Source: CAJQQK01 sp963696075 (GTDB lineage: Bacteria; Pseudomonadota; Alphaproteobacteria; Rhizobiales; Hyphomicrobiaceae). From it: a DNA stretch of 64,000 bases. Within the stretch, counting starts at the first letter, position 1. Each line of letters begins with the position of its first letter. The notes under the pieces were generated by a model. It searched no databases. It was not told the origin of the DNA and was given only the letters and a program-made list of their open reading frames with translations. The stretch spans positions 1-64,000 of the forward strand of contig CAVOJD010000037.1 in the NCBI GenBank assembly GCA_963696075.1, read 5' to 3'. Both the position numbers and the translations under genes were made by a program. This document shows, piece after piece, positions 25,823-35,507 of this stretch.

Positions 25823-26839
25823 ATGATGACTCGTCGCCTGATCATTGGCGGCATAGCCGGCGCGGTCGCGCTCGGCATGCCTGTGCTCGCGGCCACGGCC
25901 GCAGACCACAAGCTCGAAATCTCGCTTGAGACGTCCCCCAACCACTTGCGCAACATCTCCATCCTGAAGATGGCCGAGGAGCTCGAGAAGCGCTCCGGCG
26001 GCAAGCTCGAGGTGAAGGTCTATCACGGTGCCGCGAAGTACAAGGACACCGACGTGCCCAAGGCCCTCAACCAGGGCGCGCTCGATATGGCCATTCCGGT
26101 CACCTACCACCTCGGCAAGTACATCCCCGGCTTCGACGCCGTCGACCTGCCGCTTTTCTACGGCCGCACACGCGAGGAAATCTACAAGTTCTGCGACGGC
26201 GCCGCCGGCCAGGAACTCGCCGCAGCTCTCGAGCAGAAGCTCGGCGTGAAAGTCATCGGCAAATGGCTCGATCTCGGCCACGCACAAACCTTCACCGTTT
26301 CCAAGCAGCTCAACACCTGGGCTGACATGAAGAACCTGAAGATCCGCACGCCGGGTGGGGCAGCCAACGTCGCACGCTACGAAATCCTCGGCGCCAACCC
26401 GCTCAAGATTGCATGGCCGGACGTGGCGCAGGCCCTTCAGCGCGGCACGGTCGATGGCGTCATGACGACGTTCGAATCCGTCCGCAGCGCCAAGTTGTGG
26501 GACGCCGGCATCAAGTACGCCTACAGGAACAACCAGGCCTTCACCCAGTACGTACCGATGATTTCGCTGAAATCCTGGAACAAGTACCCGAAGGAAATCC
26601 AGGACCTTATCGTCACCGTCTGGGCTGAAAACATCGACCAGTACCGCGAATTCGGCAACGAGCGTCAGCTTGCCGCGATCGAGGAAGCCAGGAAGAGCGG
26701 CGTCACCATCGTCGAGCCAACCGAGCAGGATCTTGCCGACGCCCGGAGCCGCCTGCTCGCCAAGCAGGACGAACTGATCAAGCAGCTCAAGATCGACCCG
26801 GATCTGGTCAAGAAAATCTCGGACGCGTTCGGCAGCTGA
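25823..26839 (+). CDS. dctP: TRAP transporter solute-binding protein (DctP family)
   Basis: 338 residues. MMTRRLIIGGIAGAVALGM opens a signal peptide ending ATAAD. The mature N-terminus HKLEISLETSPNH, the middle LNTWADMKNLKIRTPGG and ARYEILGANPLKIAWPDVAQ are DctP features; the Arg of the KIRTPGG segment is the conserved carboxylate-binding arginine in this family. It is first in a complete dctP-dctQ-dctM operon on the plus strand. Its sequence differs clearly from the other binding proteins in the window, so a different substrate is likely. Confidence 0.94.
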   Translation: MMTRRLIIGGIAGAVALGMPVLAATAADHKLEISLETSPNHLRNISILKMAEELEKRSGGKLEVKVYHGAAKYKDTDVPKALNQGALDMAIPVTYHLGKYIPGFDAVDLPLFYGRTREEIYKFCDGAAGQELAAALEQKLGVKVIGKWLDLGHAQTFTVSKQLNTWADMKNLKIRTPGGAANVARYEILGANPLKIAWPDVAQALQRGTVDGVMTTFESVRSAKLWDAGIKYAYRNNQAFTQYVPMISLKSWNKYPKEIQDLIVTVWAENIDQYREFGNERQLAAIEEARKSGVTIVEPTEQDLADARSRLLAKQDELIKQLKIDPDLVKKISDAFGS

Positions 26840-26872
26840 ACGCAGCCGCAGCCGCATCACCACCCGAAATGC

Positions 26873-26896
26873 CTCCAGGGACATTGGTCCCTGGAG
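26873..26896 (+). terminator. Intercistronic hairpin between dctP and dctQ
   Basis: CTCCAGGGAC and GTCCCTGGAG form a perfect 10-bp stem with a 4-base loop, 33 bases after the dctP stop. No T-run; probably protects or attenuates. Confidence 0.5.
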
Positions 26897-26949
26897 CCCC
26901 CCACGACTCGGCTGGCGTCACGGCGACGCTAGGCCCGCTGGAGCATGCC

Positions 26950-27456
26950 ATGTTGAAATGGATTGAAAACCTCCTGATGGCGCTGCTTGCGATCGCAACG
27001 CTGGCGATTGTCAGCTACGAGGTTGTCGTTCGCTATTTCTTTCCCCGCTACCTGACCGACTGGGGAATGGAGCTGACGATCTACTTCACGATCTGGGGCA
27101 TCTTCATTGCGGGCGCATCGCTGGTCCGGGAATCGCGCCACGTCCGCGCTGATATCCTGCTCATCCTGCTGCCCGTGTGGGCGCAGCGCCTGCTCGAGAT
27201 CATCGCATTGATCATCGGCCTCATCTTCGCCGGCGTCCTCACCTGGTTCGGCATCATGATGGTCTTGAACGCACAAAGCCTCGGCGAACTCTCCGAAAGC
27301 TCACTGCGCTTTCCCCTCTGGCTCTATTACCTGTGCCTGCCGGTTGGCGCCGGGCTCATGATCCCGCCGCTCCTCTACCGGCTCTATCTCTTCATCTTCC
27401 GTTTTGACGCCGGGACGATGCTCATCACCCACGAGCAGGTCGCGCGCGACAAGTAG
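26950..27456 (+). CDS. dctQ: TRAP transporter small permease subunit (DctQ)
   Basis: 168 residues, four membrane helices. LKWIENLLMALLAIATLAIV is followed by VVVRYFFPRYLTDWGMEL and VRESRHVRADILLILLP, the DctQ pattern. The start ATG at 26950 is chosen because the helix starts there; the upstream open frame has no membrane character. It ends 30 bases before dctM. Confidence 0.92.
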   Translation: MLKWIENLLMALLAIATLAIVSYEVVVRYFFPRYLTDWGMELTIYFTIWGIFIAGASLVRESRHVRADILLILLPVWAQRLLEIIALIIGLIFAGVLTWFGIMMVLNAQSLGELSESSLRFPLWLYYLCLPVGAGLMIPPLLYRLYLFIFRFDAGTMLITHEQVARDK

Positions 27457-27486
27457 GCGGAAGCCCCGGACAACAAGTGCACCACC

Positions 27487-28773
27487 ATGACCCCCTTCGT
27501 CGCCGTTGGCCTCCTGTTCGCTTTCCTGATGATGGGTCTGCCGATCTACCTGTCGCTCGGCTTTCTCGCGCTCCTTCTGTTCTGGCATGAAGGCAGCCCC
27601 CTCGTCTCATTCCCCCAGCTCATCGTCGATCACCTCAACTCCGAGACGCTGATTGCGATCCCGTTGTTCGTGATCGCGGCGACATTCATGCAGCGCGGCG
27701 GCGTCGCCAATGCCCTCATCGATTGCGCCCAGGCCTGGGTCGGCCGCGCGCGCGGCGGCCTTGCGCTCGTCTGCGTCGTGGCCTGCACGATCTTCGCGGC
27801 GATCTGCGGCTCCTCCGTGGCGACCGCCGTCGCGATCGGTTCGGTCCTGATCCCGGCCATGGTCGCGCGCAAATATGAGAGCCACTTTGCGCTCGGCGTC
27901 GTTGGCGCGTCCGGCACACTCGGCATCCTCATCCCGCCAAGCCTGGCAATGATCGTCTATGCCGTCATCGCCGAGGAAAGCGTACCGCGGCTTTTCCTCG
28001 CCGGTGTCATTCCGGGGCTGATGCAGGCAGCCCTGTTCATCGCCTGGATCATGTTCTACGCCCGCCACAAGGGCTATCCGGTCGAACCGGCGATGGAGCG
28101 CGAGCGCTTCGTTGAGGTCAACCTGCATGCGGTGCCGGCACTTTTCATTCCAGTCATCGTCCTTGGCGGCATCTATAGCGGCATCGTGACGGTGACCGAG
28201 GCGGCCGGCCTCGCCGCTCTCGTTGCCATCATTGAAGGCACGATCATTTACCGCGGCGTGAAGCCGGGCCAGATCGTCGAGTGCCTCGCAGATTCGATCA
28301 AGCTGACGGCATCGATCGTGTTCATTATCTTCGGGGCCCTCGCCTTCGGCCACTGGATCACGAGCGCCGGCATCGCCGAGATGCTGGTCAACTACGTCAA
28401 GGAACTCAATCTGGCCGCCTGGCAGTTTCTTCTCTTCATCAACATCTTCATGCTCATCCTCGGCATGTTCCTCGAGGTGTTCGCGATCATCCTGATCGTG
28501 TTGCCCCTGATTCTGCCGATCCTGAAGGCGCTCGACATCAATCTCGTGCACTTCGCCATCGTCATGACCATCAACATGGAAATCGCCCTGATCTCACCGC
28601 CGATCGGGCTCAACCTGTTCGTGCTGTCTTCCGTCGCGAAACAGCCGATCGGCACGGCGATCCGCGGCATCGTGCCCTTCCTTGTCATGATGCTGATCTT
28701 GCTCGGCGTGGTCACCTACATCCCGGAAATCTCACTCTTCCTTCCGGATCTGGTGTACGGCCCGTCGAAATAG
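27487..28773 (+). CDS. dctM: TRAP transporter large permease subunit (DctM)
   Basis: 428 residues with about twelve membrane helices. CGSSVATAVAIGSVLIPAMV, then GTLGILIPPSLAMIVYAVIA and LISPPIGLNLFVLSSVA near the end are DctM signatures. It completes the operon begun at 25823 and forms the sodium-coupled transport pathway with DctQ. Ends in TAG. Confidence 0.95.
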   Translation: MTPFVAVGLLFAFLMMGLPIYLSLGFLALLLFWHEGSPLVSFPQLIVDHLNSETLIAIPLFVIAATFMQRGGVANALIDCAQAWVGRARGGLALVCVVACTIFAAICGSSVATAVAIGSVLIPAMVARKYESHFALGVVGASGTLGILIPPSLAMIVYAVIAEESVPRLFLAGVIPGLMQAALFIAWIMFYARHKGYPVEPAMERERFVEVNLHAVPALFIPVIVLGGIYSGIVTVTEAAGLAALVAIIEGTIIYRGVKPGQIVECLADSIKLTASIVFIIFGALAFGHWITSAGIAEMLVNYVKELNLAAWQFLLFINIFMLILGMFLEVFAIILIVLPLILPILKALDINLVHFAIVMTINMEIALISPPIGLNLFVLSSVAKQPIGTAIRGIVPFLVMMLILLGVVTYIPEISLFLPDLVYGPSK

Positions 28774-29409
28774 GCGCAGATCATAGCGCAGCACCCAGGC
28801 GCCATACTGGCGCTTGCCGGCCCCGGATCCCGGACCACGCACGTGCGTCCGGGATCACAACCAGAGCCAGTCGCCCACGCGCGGTGCTCCCGGAACCTGC
28901 CCCGGACATGAACCGGGGTCGAACGGCCGCGCTGCGCTGATCATTTCGCCCGGCGTTGTCGGCAAACGGCGTTCGCGCTCGACCGAAACCGTTTGTCAAA
29001 CCCCGCATCGCCATTTCCGAACGTGCACACCACACATTCTCATGAGTGATAAAGCGCAGGCCGCATCACCTTGCTGCGTGCACCGCAGCATTCACCGTTC
29101 CCGCATAGAAACCGGCACCGCACCCGCCACGCGACGACTCGCACCAACGCCTTCGGCTTCCAAAAATGATTGCGAAGATCAATTCATTAGCCGCCGGCCC
29201 TAATGTCCCGGAACGAACCCGCCACCCATCCTGGGAACAAGTCTGCTCGCCCGAAACCCAACCGAATTGCTGCGCTGCGACACGCCTTCCATCGCCCGCA
29301 CCGGTGCTGACCGCCGGTCGATTCGCAGTTGCCTTCAACGTATTCCGTGCAACAAATATCAAGTGAACTGAGAATACCAAATAACCAAGCAGCTTTCTGG
29401 GAGGACTAT
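28774..29409. other. Long intergenic region upstream of the second dctPQM operon
   Basis: 636 bases. The left part carries palindromic repeats (28826-28920). The remainder shows no gene: plus-strand frames there have random composition. The promoter of the operon starting at 29410 must lie in its right part, where AT content rises (about 29340-29395). Confidence 0.5.
28826..28920. repeat. Palindromic intergenic repeats
   Basis: GATCCCGGAC and GTCCGGGATC form an inverted repeat around ACGCACGTGC (28826-28856). It is followed at about 28891 by CCTGCCCCGGACATGAACCG, a third copy of the unit seen at about 21750 and 22687. The position after dctM could also make it a terminator. Confidence 0.6.
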
Positions 29410-30570
29410 ATGTCTGACAAGGAGATCAAGAAAACAGTCGCATCGAGCCGCACCGAGCGCGCGCCAGCGACTGACGACGGGGCCTCGAGGAAGGCGGTCA
29501 GCAGACGCGATTATCTGAAGACAGCAGCCGCCGGCGTCGCCGGTGTTGGTGCGACCAGCCTCGCCATGCCGACAATCGCCAAGGCTCAGAACAAGACCTG
29601 GAAGCTGAAGCTCCAGAGTAACTGGACCGGTATCGGCATCCAATCGCAGGACCGCGCCGCCGAGCTGTTCGTCGAGCGCGTCAACAAGATGTCCGGCGGC
29701 CGCATCGAGGTCACCAACTTCAACGCGGAAGTGCTGCTCGGCATCGGCGAGACGTTCCGCGGCGTCGGCTCCGGCGTGGCCGATCTTGCCGTCACGGCGC
29801 CGATCTACCACCGCGGCACGGTGCCAGTCGGTGAGTACCTCTGGGCGGTGCCGTTCTTCCCCGTCACGACCCTCGAGTTCTACGAAAACATCTACCACTT
29901 CATGGGCGTCAAGGAACTCTGGCAGGAGGCCTACAAGCCGCACAATGTCGGGCACTTGACCTACATGATCTCGGATGAGTGGGGCGCGATGGTGTCGACC
30001 CGTCCGGTCAAGAAATTCTCCGATTTCAAGGGCATGAAGGTTCGGGCGTTCGGCATCTGGGCTGAATGGCTGGTGGAGCAAGGCGCCTCGATCGTCACCG
30101 TCCCGGGCGGTGAAGTCTACACCGCCATCCAGACCAAGCTTCTCGATGCCGCCGCGTTCGGCTCGCCGGATGCCTGGGCCGGCATGAAGATGAACGAGGT
30201 CTGCAAGTACTACATCAACCCCTCGGTGATCCCCTACGACATCGTCGAGGTCATCATGAACCTGAAGAAGCTCAATGAGATGCCGGCCGACTTGCAGGAA
30301 GTGATGCACACCGCAGCGCGGACCATGAACACGGAACTTGCAGCGATGACGATCACGACCGACGCTGGCGGTCGCAAAAAGCTCGCTGAAGGCGGCATGG
30401 AAACCCTCATGATCCCGGACGAGGAGTTGAAGGCGGCCGCCGAATGGTCCTGGAACCGGTTCACCAGTCTGAAGGGCAAGGATCCCTACATCGATCGCCT
30501 GATCGATATCTACACGAAAGCCCGTCAGCTGCACAAAGACTACTACGGCCCGAAGCAGCTTCCGGTCTAA
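29410..30570 (+). CDS. dctP: TRAP transporter solute-binding protein (DctP family), TAT-exported
   Basis: 386 residues. The N-terminus has about 40 polar residues, then SRRDYLKTAAAGVAGVGATS, a twin-arginine signal, and cleavage near AKAQN. The mature protein begins KTWKLKLQSNWTGIGIQ and has the pattern of mannitol- or keto-acid-type DctP proteins, with a GEYLWAVPFFPVTTLEFYEN loop and KGMKVRAFGIWAEWLVEQGA. GGGAGGA lies before the ATG at 29410; the longer frame upstream is not needed. First gene of dctP-dctQ-dctM. Confidence 0.93.
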   Translation: MSDKEIKKTVASSRTERAPATDDGASRKAVSRRDYLKTAAAGVAGVGATSLAMPTIAKAQNKTWKLKLQSNWTGIGIQSQDRAAELFVERVNKMSGGRIEVTNFNAEVLLGIGETFRGVGSGVADLAVTAPIYHRGTVPVGEYLWAVPFFPVTTLEFYENIYHFMGVKELWQEAYKPHNVGHLTYMISDEWGAMVSTRPVKKFSDFKGMKVRAFGIWAEWLVEQGASIVTVPGGEVYTAIQTKLLDAAAFGSPDAWAGMKMNEVCKYYINPSVIPYDIVEVIMNLKKLNEMPADLQEVMHTAARTMNTELAAMTITTDAGGRKKLAEGGMETLMIPDEELKAAAEWSWNRFTSLKGKDPYIDRLIDIYTKARQLHKDYYGPKQLPV

Positions 30571-30597
30571 CCGACTCGACAGGTTCCGGTGTCGAAC

Positions 30598-30622
30598 GCC
30601 CCTGCCGGCTAACGGCGGGGGC
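30598..30622 (+). terminator. Intercistronic hairpin between dctP and dctQ
   Basis: GCCCCTGCCG pairs with CGGCGGGGGC with one mismatch, 28 bases after the dctP stop. The gap to dctQ is unusually long (297 bases) and holds no other gene. Confidence 0.5.
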
Positions 30623-30867
30623 AGGACGAGGCACGATGCGTTGGCCCGACGGCGCCCATCGCGTCGTGCCGCCAGCCATTGTTGCTGTTTCAGGCATCGT
30701 CGGGTGCACCGGCGAAAATGCACCCGCCAAAGGCAGCGGCAGCGCAGACCGCTACTTTCGAGCACACCGCGGACGACGCTCGAAAGGACGAGCCGCACCA
30801 GCGACGTCGCCGGTTGCCGGCGATCTTGCGATGACGTAGGCGGCGCATCTGGTCTCGAAGGGAGGGG

Positions 30868-31404
30868 ATGTTGAAAGCGATCGAGTACTACCTGCGCTTC
30901 ACGGACTGGCTGAATTCGAAGTTCGCCTGGATCGTGGCGTTCATGATCGTACCGATGCTGTGCATCATGGTCTGGGAGATCGTGATGCGGTATTTCTTCA
31001 ATTCACCCTCGCTGTGGGCCTACGAAATATCGCTGTTTCTCTATGGCGCCTACATCGTGCTCGGCGGCGCCTATACGCATTTGGCGGGCGGACACGTCAA
31101 CGTCGACATCATCTGGGGTCGTCTGTCTCCCCGCGGGCGCGCCATCCTCGACGTCATCACCAGCGCCTTCACGTTCCTGTTTCTCGGGGTCCTCTTCTGG
31201 GTGTCGCTCGAGATCACCATCAACTCATGGCAGATGGGTGAGACAACGATGTCGCACTGGAAGCCGATCTACTATCCGCTGCGCACCACGCTCCCGGTCG
31301 GGTGCTTCCTGTTCCTGATGCAGGTTCTCGCCAAACTGATCCGTGACATCGCGATCGTCATCAAGGGCGAAGAGGTCTTCCCGATCTACGTGAAGGTACC
31401 GTAG
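30868..31404 (+). CDS. dctQ: TRAP transporter small permease subunit (DctQ)
   Basis: 178 residues, four membrane helices. FAWIVAFMIVPMLCIMVWEI, MRYFFNSPSLWAYEISLFLY and the GGHVNVDIIWGRLSPRGRA loop are DctQ features. GGGAGGGG lies just before its TTG/GTG-type start at 30868. It precedes dctM by 87 bases and ends in TAG. Confidence 0.92.
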   Translation: MLKAIEYYLRFTDWLNSKFAWIVAFMIVPMLCIMVWEIVMRYFFNSPSLWAYEISLFLYGAYIVLGGAYTHLAGGHVNVDIIWGRLSPRGRAILDVITSAFTFLFLGVLFWVSLEITINSWQMGETTMSHWKPIYYPLRTTLPVGCFLFLMQVLAKLIRDIAIVIKGEEVFPIYVKVP

Positions 31405-31491
31405 CCCCGCCATCCCTCTTTCCTATCGGCCAGCCGGCCCAGCCGCCCCGCCTTCCGCGCGACACCGATCATCTTTCCAGGAGTTCTCTTC

Positions 31492-32811
31492 ATGATGGAC
31501 CTTGGCCCCGAGTGGCTAACACTGATCTTGTTCGGCAGTCTCGTTGTTCTTCTACTGGCAGGACTGCCGCTGGTGTTCGCGATCGGCGGCGTGGCCACGT
31601 TCTTCATCATCCTCTTGTGGGGGCCGCACGCCCTGCCGATCCTCGCGAACCGAACGTACATGGCCATGGACATGTTCCTGCTGGTGGCCGTGCCGATGTT
31701 CATATTCATGGGCGCGATGCTACAGCGATGTGGCATCGCCGAGGACATGTACGAGCTGATGTACCACTGGATGGGCGGCCTGCGCGGCGGGCTCGCGGCC
31801 GGCACGGTGCTGATCTGCACGCTCTTTGCCGCGATGGTCGGCATCAGCGGGGCGGCGACCACCTCGATGGGCTTGATCGCACTGCCCTCGATGCTCAAGC
31901 GCGGCTACAAGAAGGACATCGCGCTCGGTTGTATCTCAGCCGGCGGTTCCCTCGGCATCCTTATTCCGCCAAGCGTGCTGATGATCATTCTCGCACTGAC
32001 GTCGAGACTGTCGGTCGGCGAGCTGTTCATCGCCGGCATCCTGCCGGGGCTGCTGCTCAGCTCACTGTTCGTCGGCTACATCCTCATCCGCTCCTACATC
32101 CAGAAGGACATGGGACCGGCGGTGCCGCCGGAAGACCGGCTGCCGCTGTCTGCGCGCCTCCGGCTGCTGGCCGGGCTTCTGCTGCCCGTCAGCCTCATTT
32201 TCGCAGTCATGGGATCGATGTTCTTCGGTCTTGCCACTCCGAGTGAAGCATCGGCCATCGGCGCCCTCGGCGCGATCGTGAGCGCGTTGATCAAGCGCAC
32301 GTTCAACTGGGAGAATTTCACATCCGCCCTGTTCATCACGTTGCGTCTCAGCGCGATGGTGATCTGGATCGTGTTCGCAGCCTCGGCATTCACGGCACTC
32401 TACGCCGTCACCGGCGCCTCCTCGCTCGTCGGAGACCTGATCAAGGGCGTCGGCGATCCCTGGATGGTGATCATCACCATGCAGCTCATCCTGCTCGTGC
32501 TCGGCATGTTCTTCGATCCGACCGGCATCGTGCTGCTGACGGCGCCGATCTTCTTCCCGATCGTCACCTCGCTCGGCTTCGATCCGCTCTGGTTCGCGAT
32601 CCTGTTCGTCATCAACATGGAACTCGCGTACCTGACCCCGCCGTTTGGGTTCAACCTGTTCTATATGAAGGCGGTCGTACCACCGGACGTGACGATGATG
32701 GACATCTACAAATCATCGTTCCCGTTCGTCCTGCTGATGGCATTGGGGCTTGCCCTGTGCATGATCTTCCCCGGCATCATCACATGGCTGCCAAGCCTGA
32801 TGAGGGGATAG
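31492..32811 (+). CDS. dctM: TRAP transporter large permease subunit (DctM)
   Basis: 439 residues, about twelve helices. GISGAATTSMGLIALPSMLK, then GGSLGILIPPSVLMIILALT and LTPPFGFNLFYMKAVVPPD are clear DctM motifs. It resembles the DctM at 4929-6248 more than the one at 27487-28773 (both share TPPFGFNLFY and the EAAAVG/EASAIG-type segment), so two DctM subtypes occur in this window. Last gene of its operon. Confidence 0.95.
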   Translation: MMDLGPEWLTLILFGSLVVLLLAGLPLVFAIGGVATFFIILLWGPHALPILANRTYMAMDMFLLVAVPMFIFMGAMLQRCGIAEDMYELMYHWMGGLRGGLAAGTVLICTLFAAMVGISGAATTSMGLIALPSMLKRGYKKDIALGCISAGGSLGILIPPSVLMIILALTSRLSVGELFIAGILPGLLLSSLFVGYILIRSYIQKDMGPAVPPEDRLPLSARLRLLAGLLLPVSLIFAVMGSMFFGLATPSEASAIGALGAIVSALIKRTFNWENFTSALFITLRLSAMVIWIVFAASAFTALYAVTGASSLVGDLIKGVGDPWMVIITMQLILLVLGMFFDPTGIVLLTAPIFFPIVTSLGFDPLWFAILFVINMELAYLTPPFGFNLFYMKAVVPPDVTMMDIYKSSFPFVLLMALGLALCMIFPGIITWLPSLMRG

Positions 32812-33051
32812 CGTTTGGTGAGCCCATGACACGCCCCACCCATTCCCCGCCGCGCCGAGGTCGGCTGACGTGCAAACCTCGCCGCATGTCTAAGGAAACC
32901 GCCGTCCTGTTTCAGACATGCACGGAAGAAGACGCCACCGGACGCGCCACGTTGACCTGGAGAATGCGGAGGGTCGAGCTGGCGGCATCTTGACCATGAA
33001 CGCCTGCACGGCACGATCGCGACCTCAAAACCCGCAAGCCTGAGGCAGGCC

Positions 33052-34008
33052 ATGCTCCGAAACGCTCCCACAACATCAAGACGCCAACTCCTGGCAGGCG
33101 TCGCGGCAATCGCCGGTAACGGCCTGCTGCCGGAGCGGACAATCGCAGCCGGCGAGCTTCAGCGCTACGCCTCCGACTACATCTCCTTCGTCGGCGCCGA
33201 CAGCCAGGGACGCGTCTACCTCGCCCACGACAACAACCGCGGCCAGACCGGCGACCGCTTCTTCGCGGACCATTGGATCACGATGTACGACGAGGCCAGC
33301 GGCTGGATCGACGTCAAGGGCAGCGCGCACTATCCCAACACGGGAAAGCGCCTCGACGTCATCCCCCCCTCCGACCACTTCGTCTTCTCAGGGACCCTTG
33401 CAGCCGGGCTCTCCTTCACCAGCACCACCAACGCCATGTCGCTGGCAATCGAACCTCTGAGCCCCGTCCTGAGACGCATCCGGCCGGACGGTGAATTCTG
33501 GACCGCCGCATCGCCCGCGACCCTCGAATGGCAGGACCGCAAACTCGAAGGCCGCGTCATCATGGAGTTCCTGCGGCGCGAGGGCTGGAACCGCTTCACG
33601 CAGAAATTCGAAGCCAACTGGAACAACTTCAACGGCCTCTATCTGCTGACCGGCGACGGCAAGGATTTCTACATGCACAGCCACGAACGCCAGGGCGGCT
33701 CGGACCTGACCGGCAGGCTGGTTGGCATGGCGACGTGGGACGCGCCGGCCCCCGTCACGGACATCAAGTTCGAGATTGCCGACAAGGAGAAGGGCGGCGG
33801 CGAAAGCGAGTTCTATTGGCCGACCGCCTGGACCATCGCCTTCACACACGGTGGCCAGCGCTACACCGCCACGTTGCGCATGCGCGAGAAGAAACTCTTC
33901 GCCTGGTGGAAGACGGGTGGCTTCCGCATGGCCATCGTAGACGGCGAGATAACGTCCGAGCATCGGCCCACCCGCAACGTCACCGGTTGGGCCGAGCTAC
34001 TCATTTGA
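33052..34008 (+). CDS. TAT-exported lipocalin-like protein (AttH/CrtC-like), tentative
   Basis: 318 residues. TTSRRQLLAGVAAIAGNGLL is a twin-arginine signal. The mature protein is beta-rich with many Trp/Tyr: SDYISFVGADSQGRVYLAHD, EFLRREGWNRFTQKFEANWN and ESEFYWPTAWTIAF. This arrangement of two beta-barrel halves resembles the AttH/CrtC (hydroxyneurosporene synthase-like) superfamily, but I cannot be certain. It follows a TRAP operon at 240 bases on the same strand; a functional link is not shown. Confidence 0.55.
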   Translation: MLRNAPTTSRRQLLAGVAAIAGNGLLPERTIAAGELQRYASDYISFVGADSQGRVYLAHDNNRGQTGDRFFADHWITMYDEASGWIDVKGSAHYPNTGKRLDVIPPSDHFVFSGTLAAGLSFTSTTNAMSLAIEPLSPVLRRIRPDGEFWTAASPATLEWQDRKLEGRVIMEFLRREGWNRFTQKFEANWNNFNGLYLLTGDGKDFYMHSHERQGGSDLTGRLVGMATWDAPAPVTDIKFEIADKEKGGGESEFYWPTAWTIAFTHGGQRYTATLRMREKKLFAWWKTGGFRMAIVDGEITSEHRPTRNVTGWAELLI

Positions 34009-34046
34009 GGCAGGATGCGTCACGAACCGCCTGAAGCCCGCCCGCC

Positions 34047-35507
34047 TCAGCTCCGCTTGACGCCGAACATCGTATCGTCCGCCTTCTTGATGAACAGGTT
34101 GGCGAGCGCGTCGTCAACGTTCTCTTGCGTGAACTGCGGCTTGATGCCCTCGAACTTGCACGACGCAAGCACCTGCTCGACGATGAATTTCGGCTGGAAG
34201 TAGGCCAGCGGCGCACCGTGTTCGCGCACCCCGTCGAGCACCCGCCTGTAGAGTTCCTCGGTCAGGTTGAGGCCGTGCTTCTGCGCCATCTTGATGAACA
34301 CTTCACAGAACAGCTCTTCCGGCGGCTCCACCGTCTCGAGCTTGTAGCTGATGCGGCGCTGGAACGCCGGGTCCATCAGGTCGTCGGGGTGCATGTTGGT
34401 CGAGAAGATGACGATTTCATCGAACGGGATCATCGCGCTCTTGCCGGTGTGCAGCGTCAGGTAGTCGACGCGGCTGTTGAGCGGCACGATCCAGCGGTTG
34501 AGAATGTCCTCTGGCTTGGCGCGCTGGCGGCCGAAGTCGTCGATCAGGAAGGTGCCGTTGAGCGCCTTGATGTGCAGCGGCGCCTCATAGAACTTGGCCA
34601 CTGAATTGTATTTGAGATCGAGCATCTCGATGGTGAGTTCCCCGCCCGTGATCACCATCGGCCGGTAGCACGCCACCCAGCGAGGATCGATACGGCTGCG
34701 CCGCAGATTGCCGCCGCCCTCGGTCACGCCTTTGTCCTCGACGACCCGATGAACACTCGGATCGAAGACCTTCATGATCTCGCCGTCGATCTCGACGCAG
34801 TAGGGCACATAGATGACATTCTGGAATATATTCCCGACGATTTCGGCAACCGTCGTCTTCCCGTTCCCGGCCGGCCCGTAGATCAGGATGGCATTGCCCG
34901 AGTTGATCGCCGGCCCCAGCCGGCTGACGAACCGCTCAGGCATCACCAGCCCCTCGAACGCCTCGTTCAACCTGTCACGCGTGACAAGCTCATTGGTCAC
35001 GCGCTGGCGCAGGATGCGATCCTTGTAGTCCTCGAGCGACACCGGCGCCGGCCCGAAATATTGCCCGCGCTGCAACGCATCGGCCGCAAATTCCCGCCCG
35101 GCCCGGGTCAATCCGTAGCGCATCTCGGCCCGCAAGCCGCTGCCCGAACTTGCCGAAAGAGCTTCAACGAGTTTGCGTTCGGTGGCGATCTGCAGAAGCT
35201 GATTGACGATGGTGCTGGAGAGTTTCAGCGTTTCGACCAGCCGCGCCGCCGTTTCAAGGTTCTCCGCATACATGCCCTTGATCATCAGCTCGACCAGGAA
35301 CACAGGATCGATGCCGGTGGTCTGCGCCATGGTCGGCGCTTGCGGCGCGTCGGTCAGAACTTCATCGATCTGCTCGTGGCTCATGAAGCCAAGTGCCACG
35401 ATACTGTCGCCGAGCCGTCCCCCATGCTTTGTCTGATGACTGACCGCCTGTTGGATGTCTTCGACAGTAACCAGTCCCTTCGCCACAAGAAGATTGCCGA
35501 GATTCAT
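34047..35507 (-). CDS. AAA+ ATPase with N-terminal GspE/MshEN-like domain
   Basis: 486 residues from the ATG at 35507, which has AAGGGCGG seven bases before. Residues 1-60 (MNLGNLLVAKGLVTVEDIQQ and GGRLGDSIVALGFMSHEQID) form the small helical domain found at the N-terminus of type II secretion/pilus ATPases and related proteins. The AAA+ part has Walker A GPAGNGKT (about 211-218) and a Walker B-like FLIDDFGRQ (about 320-328), followed by FSTNMHPDDLMDPAFQRRIS as sensor region. No pilus or secretion genes are near, so the role is unknown; MoxR-like chaperone activity is one possibility. Confidence 0.8.
   Translation of the reverse strand: MNLGNLLVAKGLVTVEDIQQAVSHQTKHGGRLGDSIVALGFMSHEQIDEVLTDAPQAPTMAQTTGIDPVFLVELMIKGMYAENLETAARLVETLKLSSTIVNQLLQIATERKLVEALSASSGSGLRAEMRYGLTRAGREFAADALQRGQYFGPAPVSLEDYKDRILRQRVTNELVTRDRLNEAFEGLVMPERFVSRLGPAINSGNAILIYGPAGNGKTTVAEIVGNIFQNVIYVPYCVEIDGEIMKVFDPSVHRVVEDKGVTEGGGNLRRSRIDPRWVACYRPMVITGGELTIEMLDLKYNSVAKFYEAPLHIKALNGTFLIDDFGRQRAKPEDILNRWIVPLNSRVDYLTLHTGKSAMIPFDEIVIFSTNMHPDDLMDPAFQRRISYKLETVEPPEELFCEVFIKMAQKHGLNLTEELYRRVLDGVREHGAPLAYFQPKFIVEQVLASCKFEGIKPQFTQENVDDALANLFIKKADDTMFGVKRS

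Noticed and set aside
28814..29203. 129-codon plus-strand gene upstream of dctP
   Set aside because: It runs through palindromic repeats and has random composition.
25823..32811. Tandem duplication of one dctPQM operon
   Set aside because: The two operons share order but the proteins are clearly different, with different signal types and permease subtypes.
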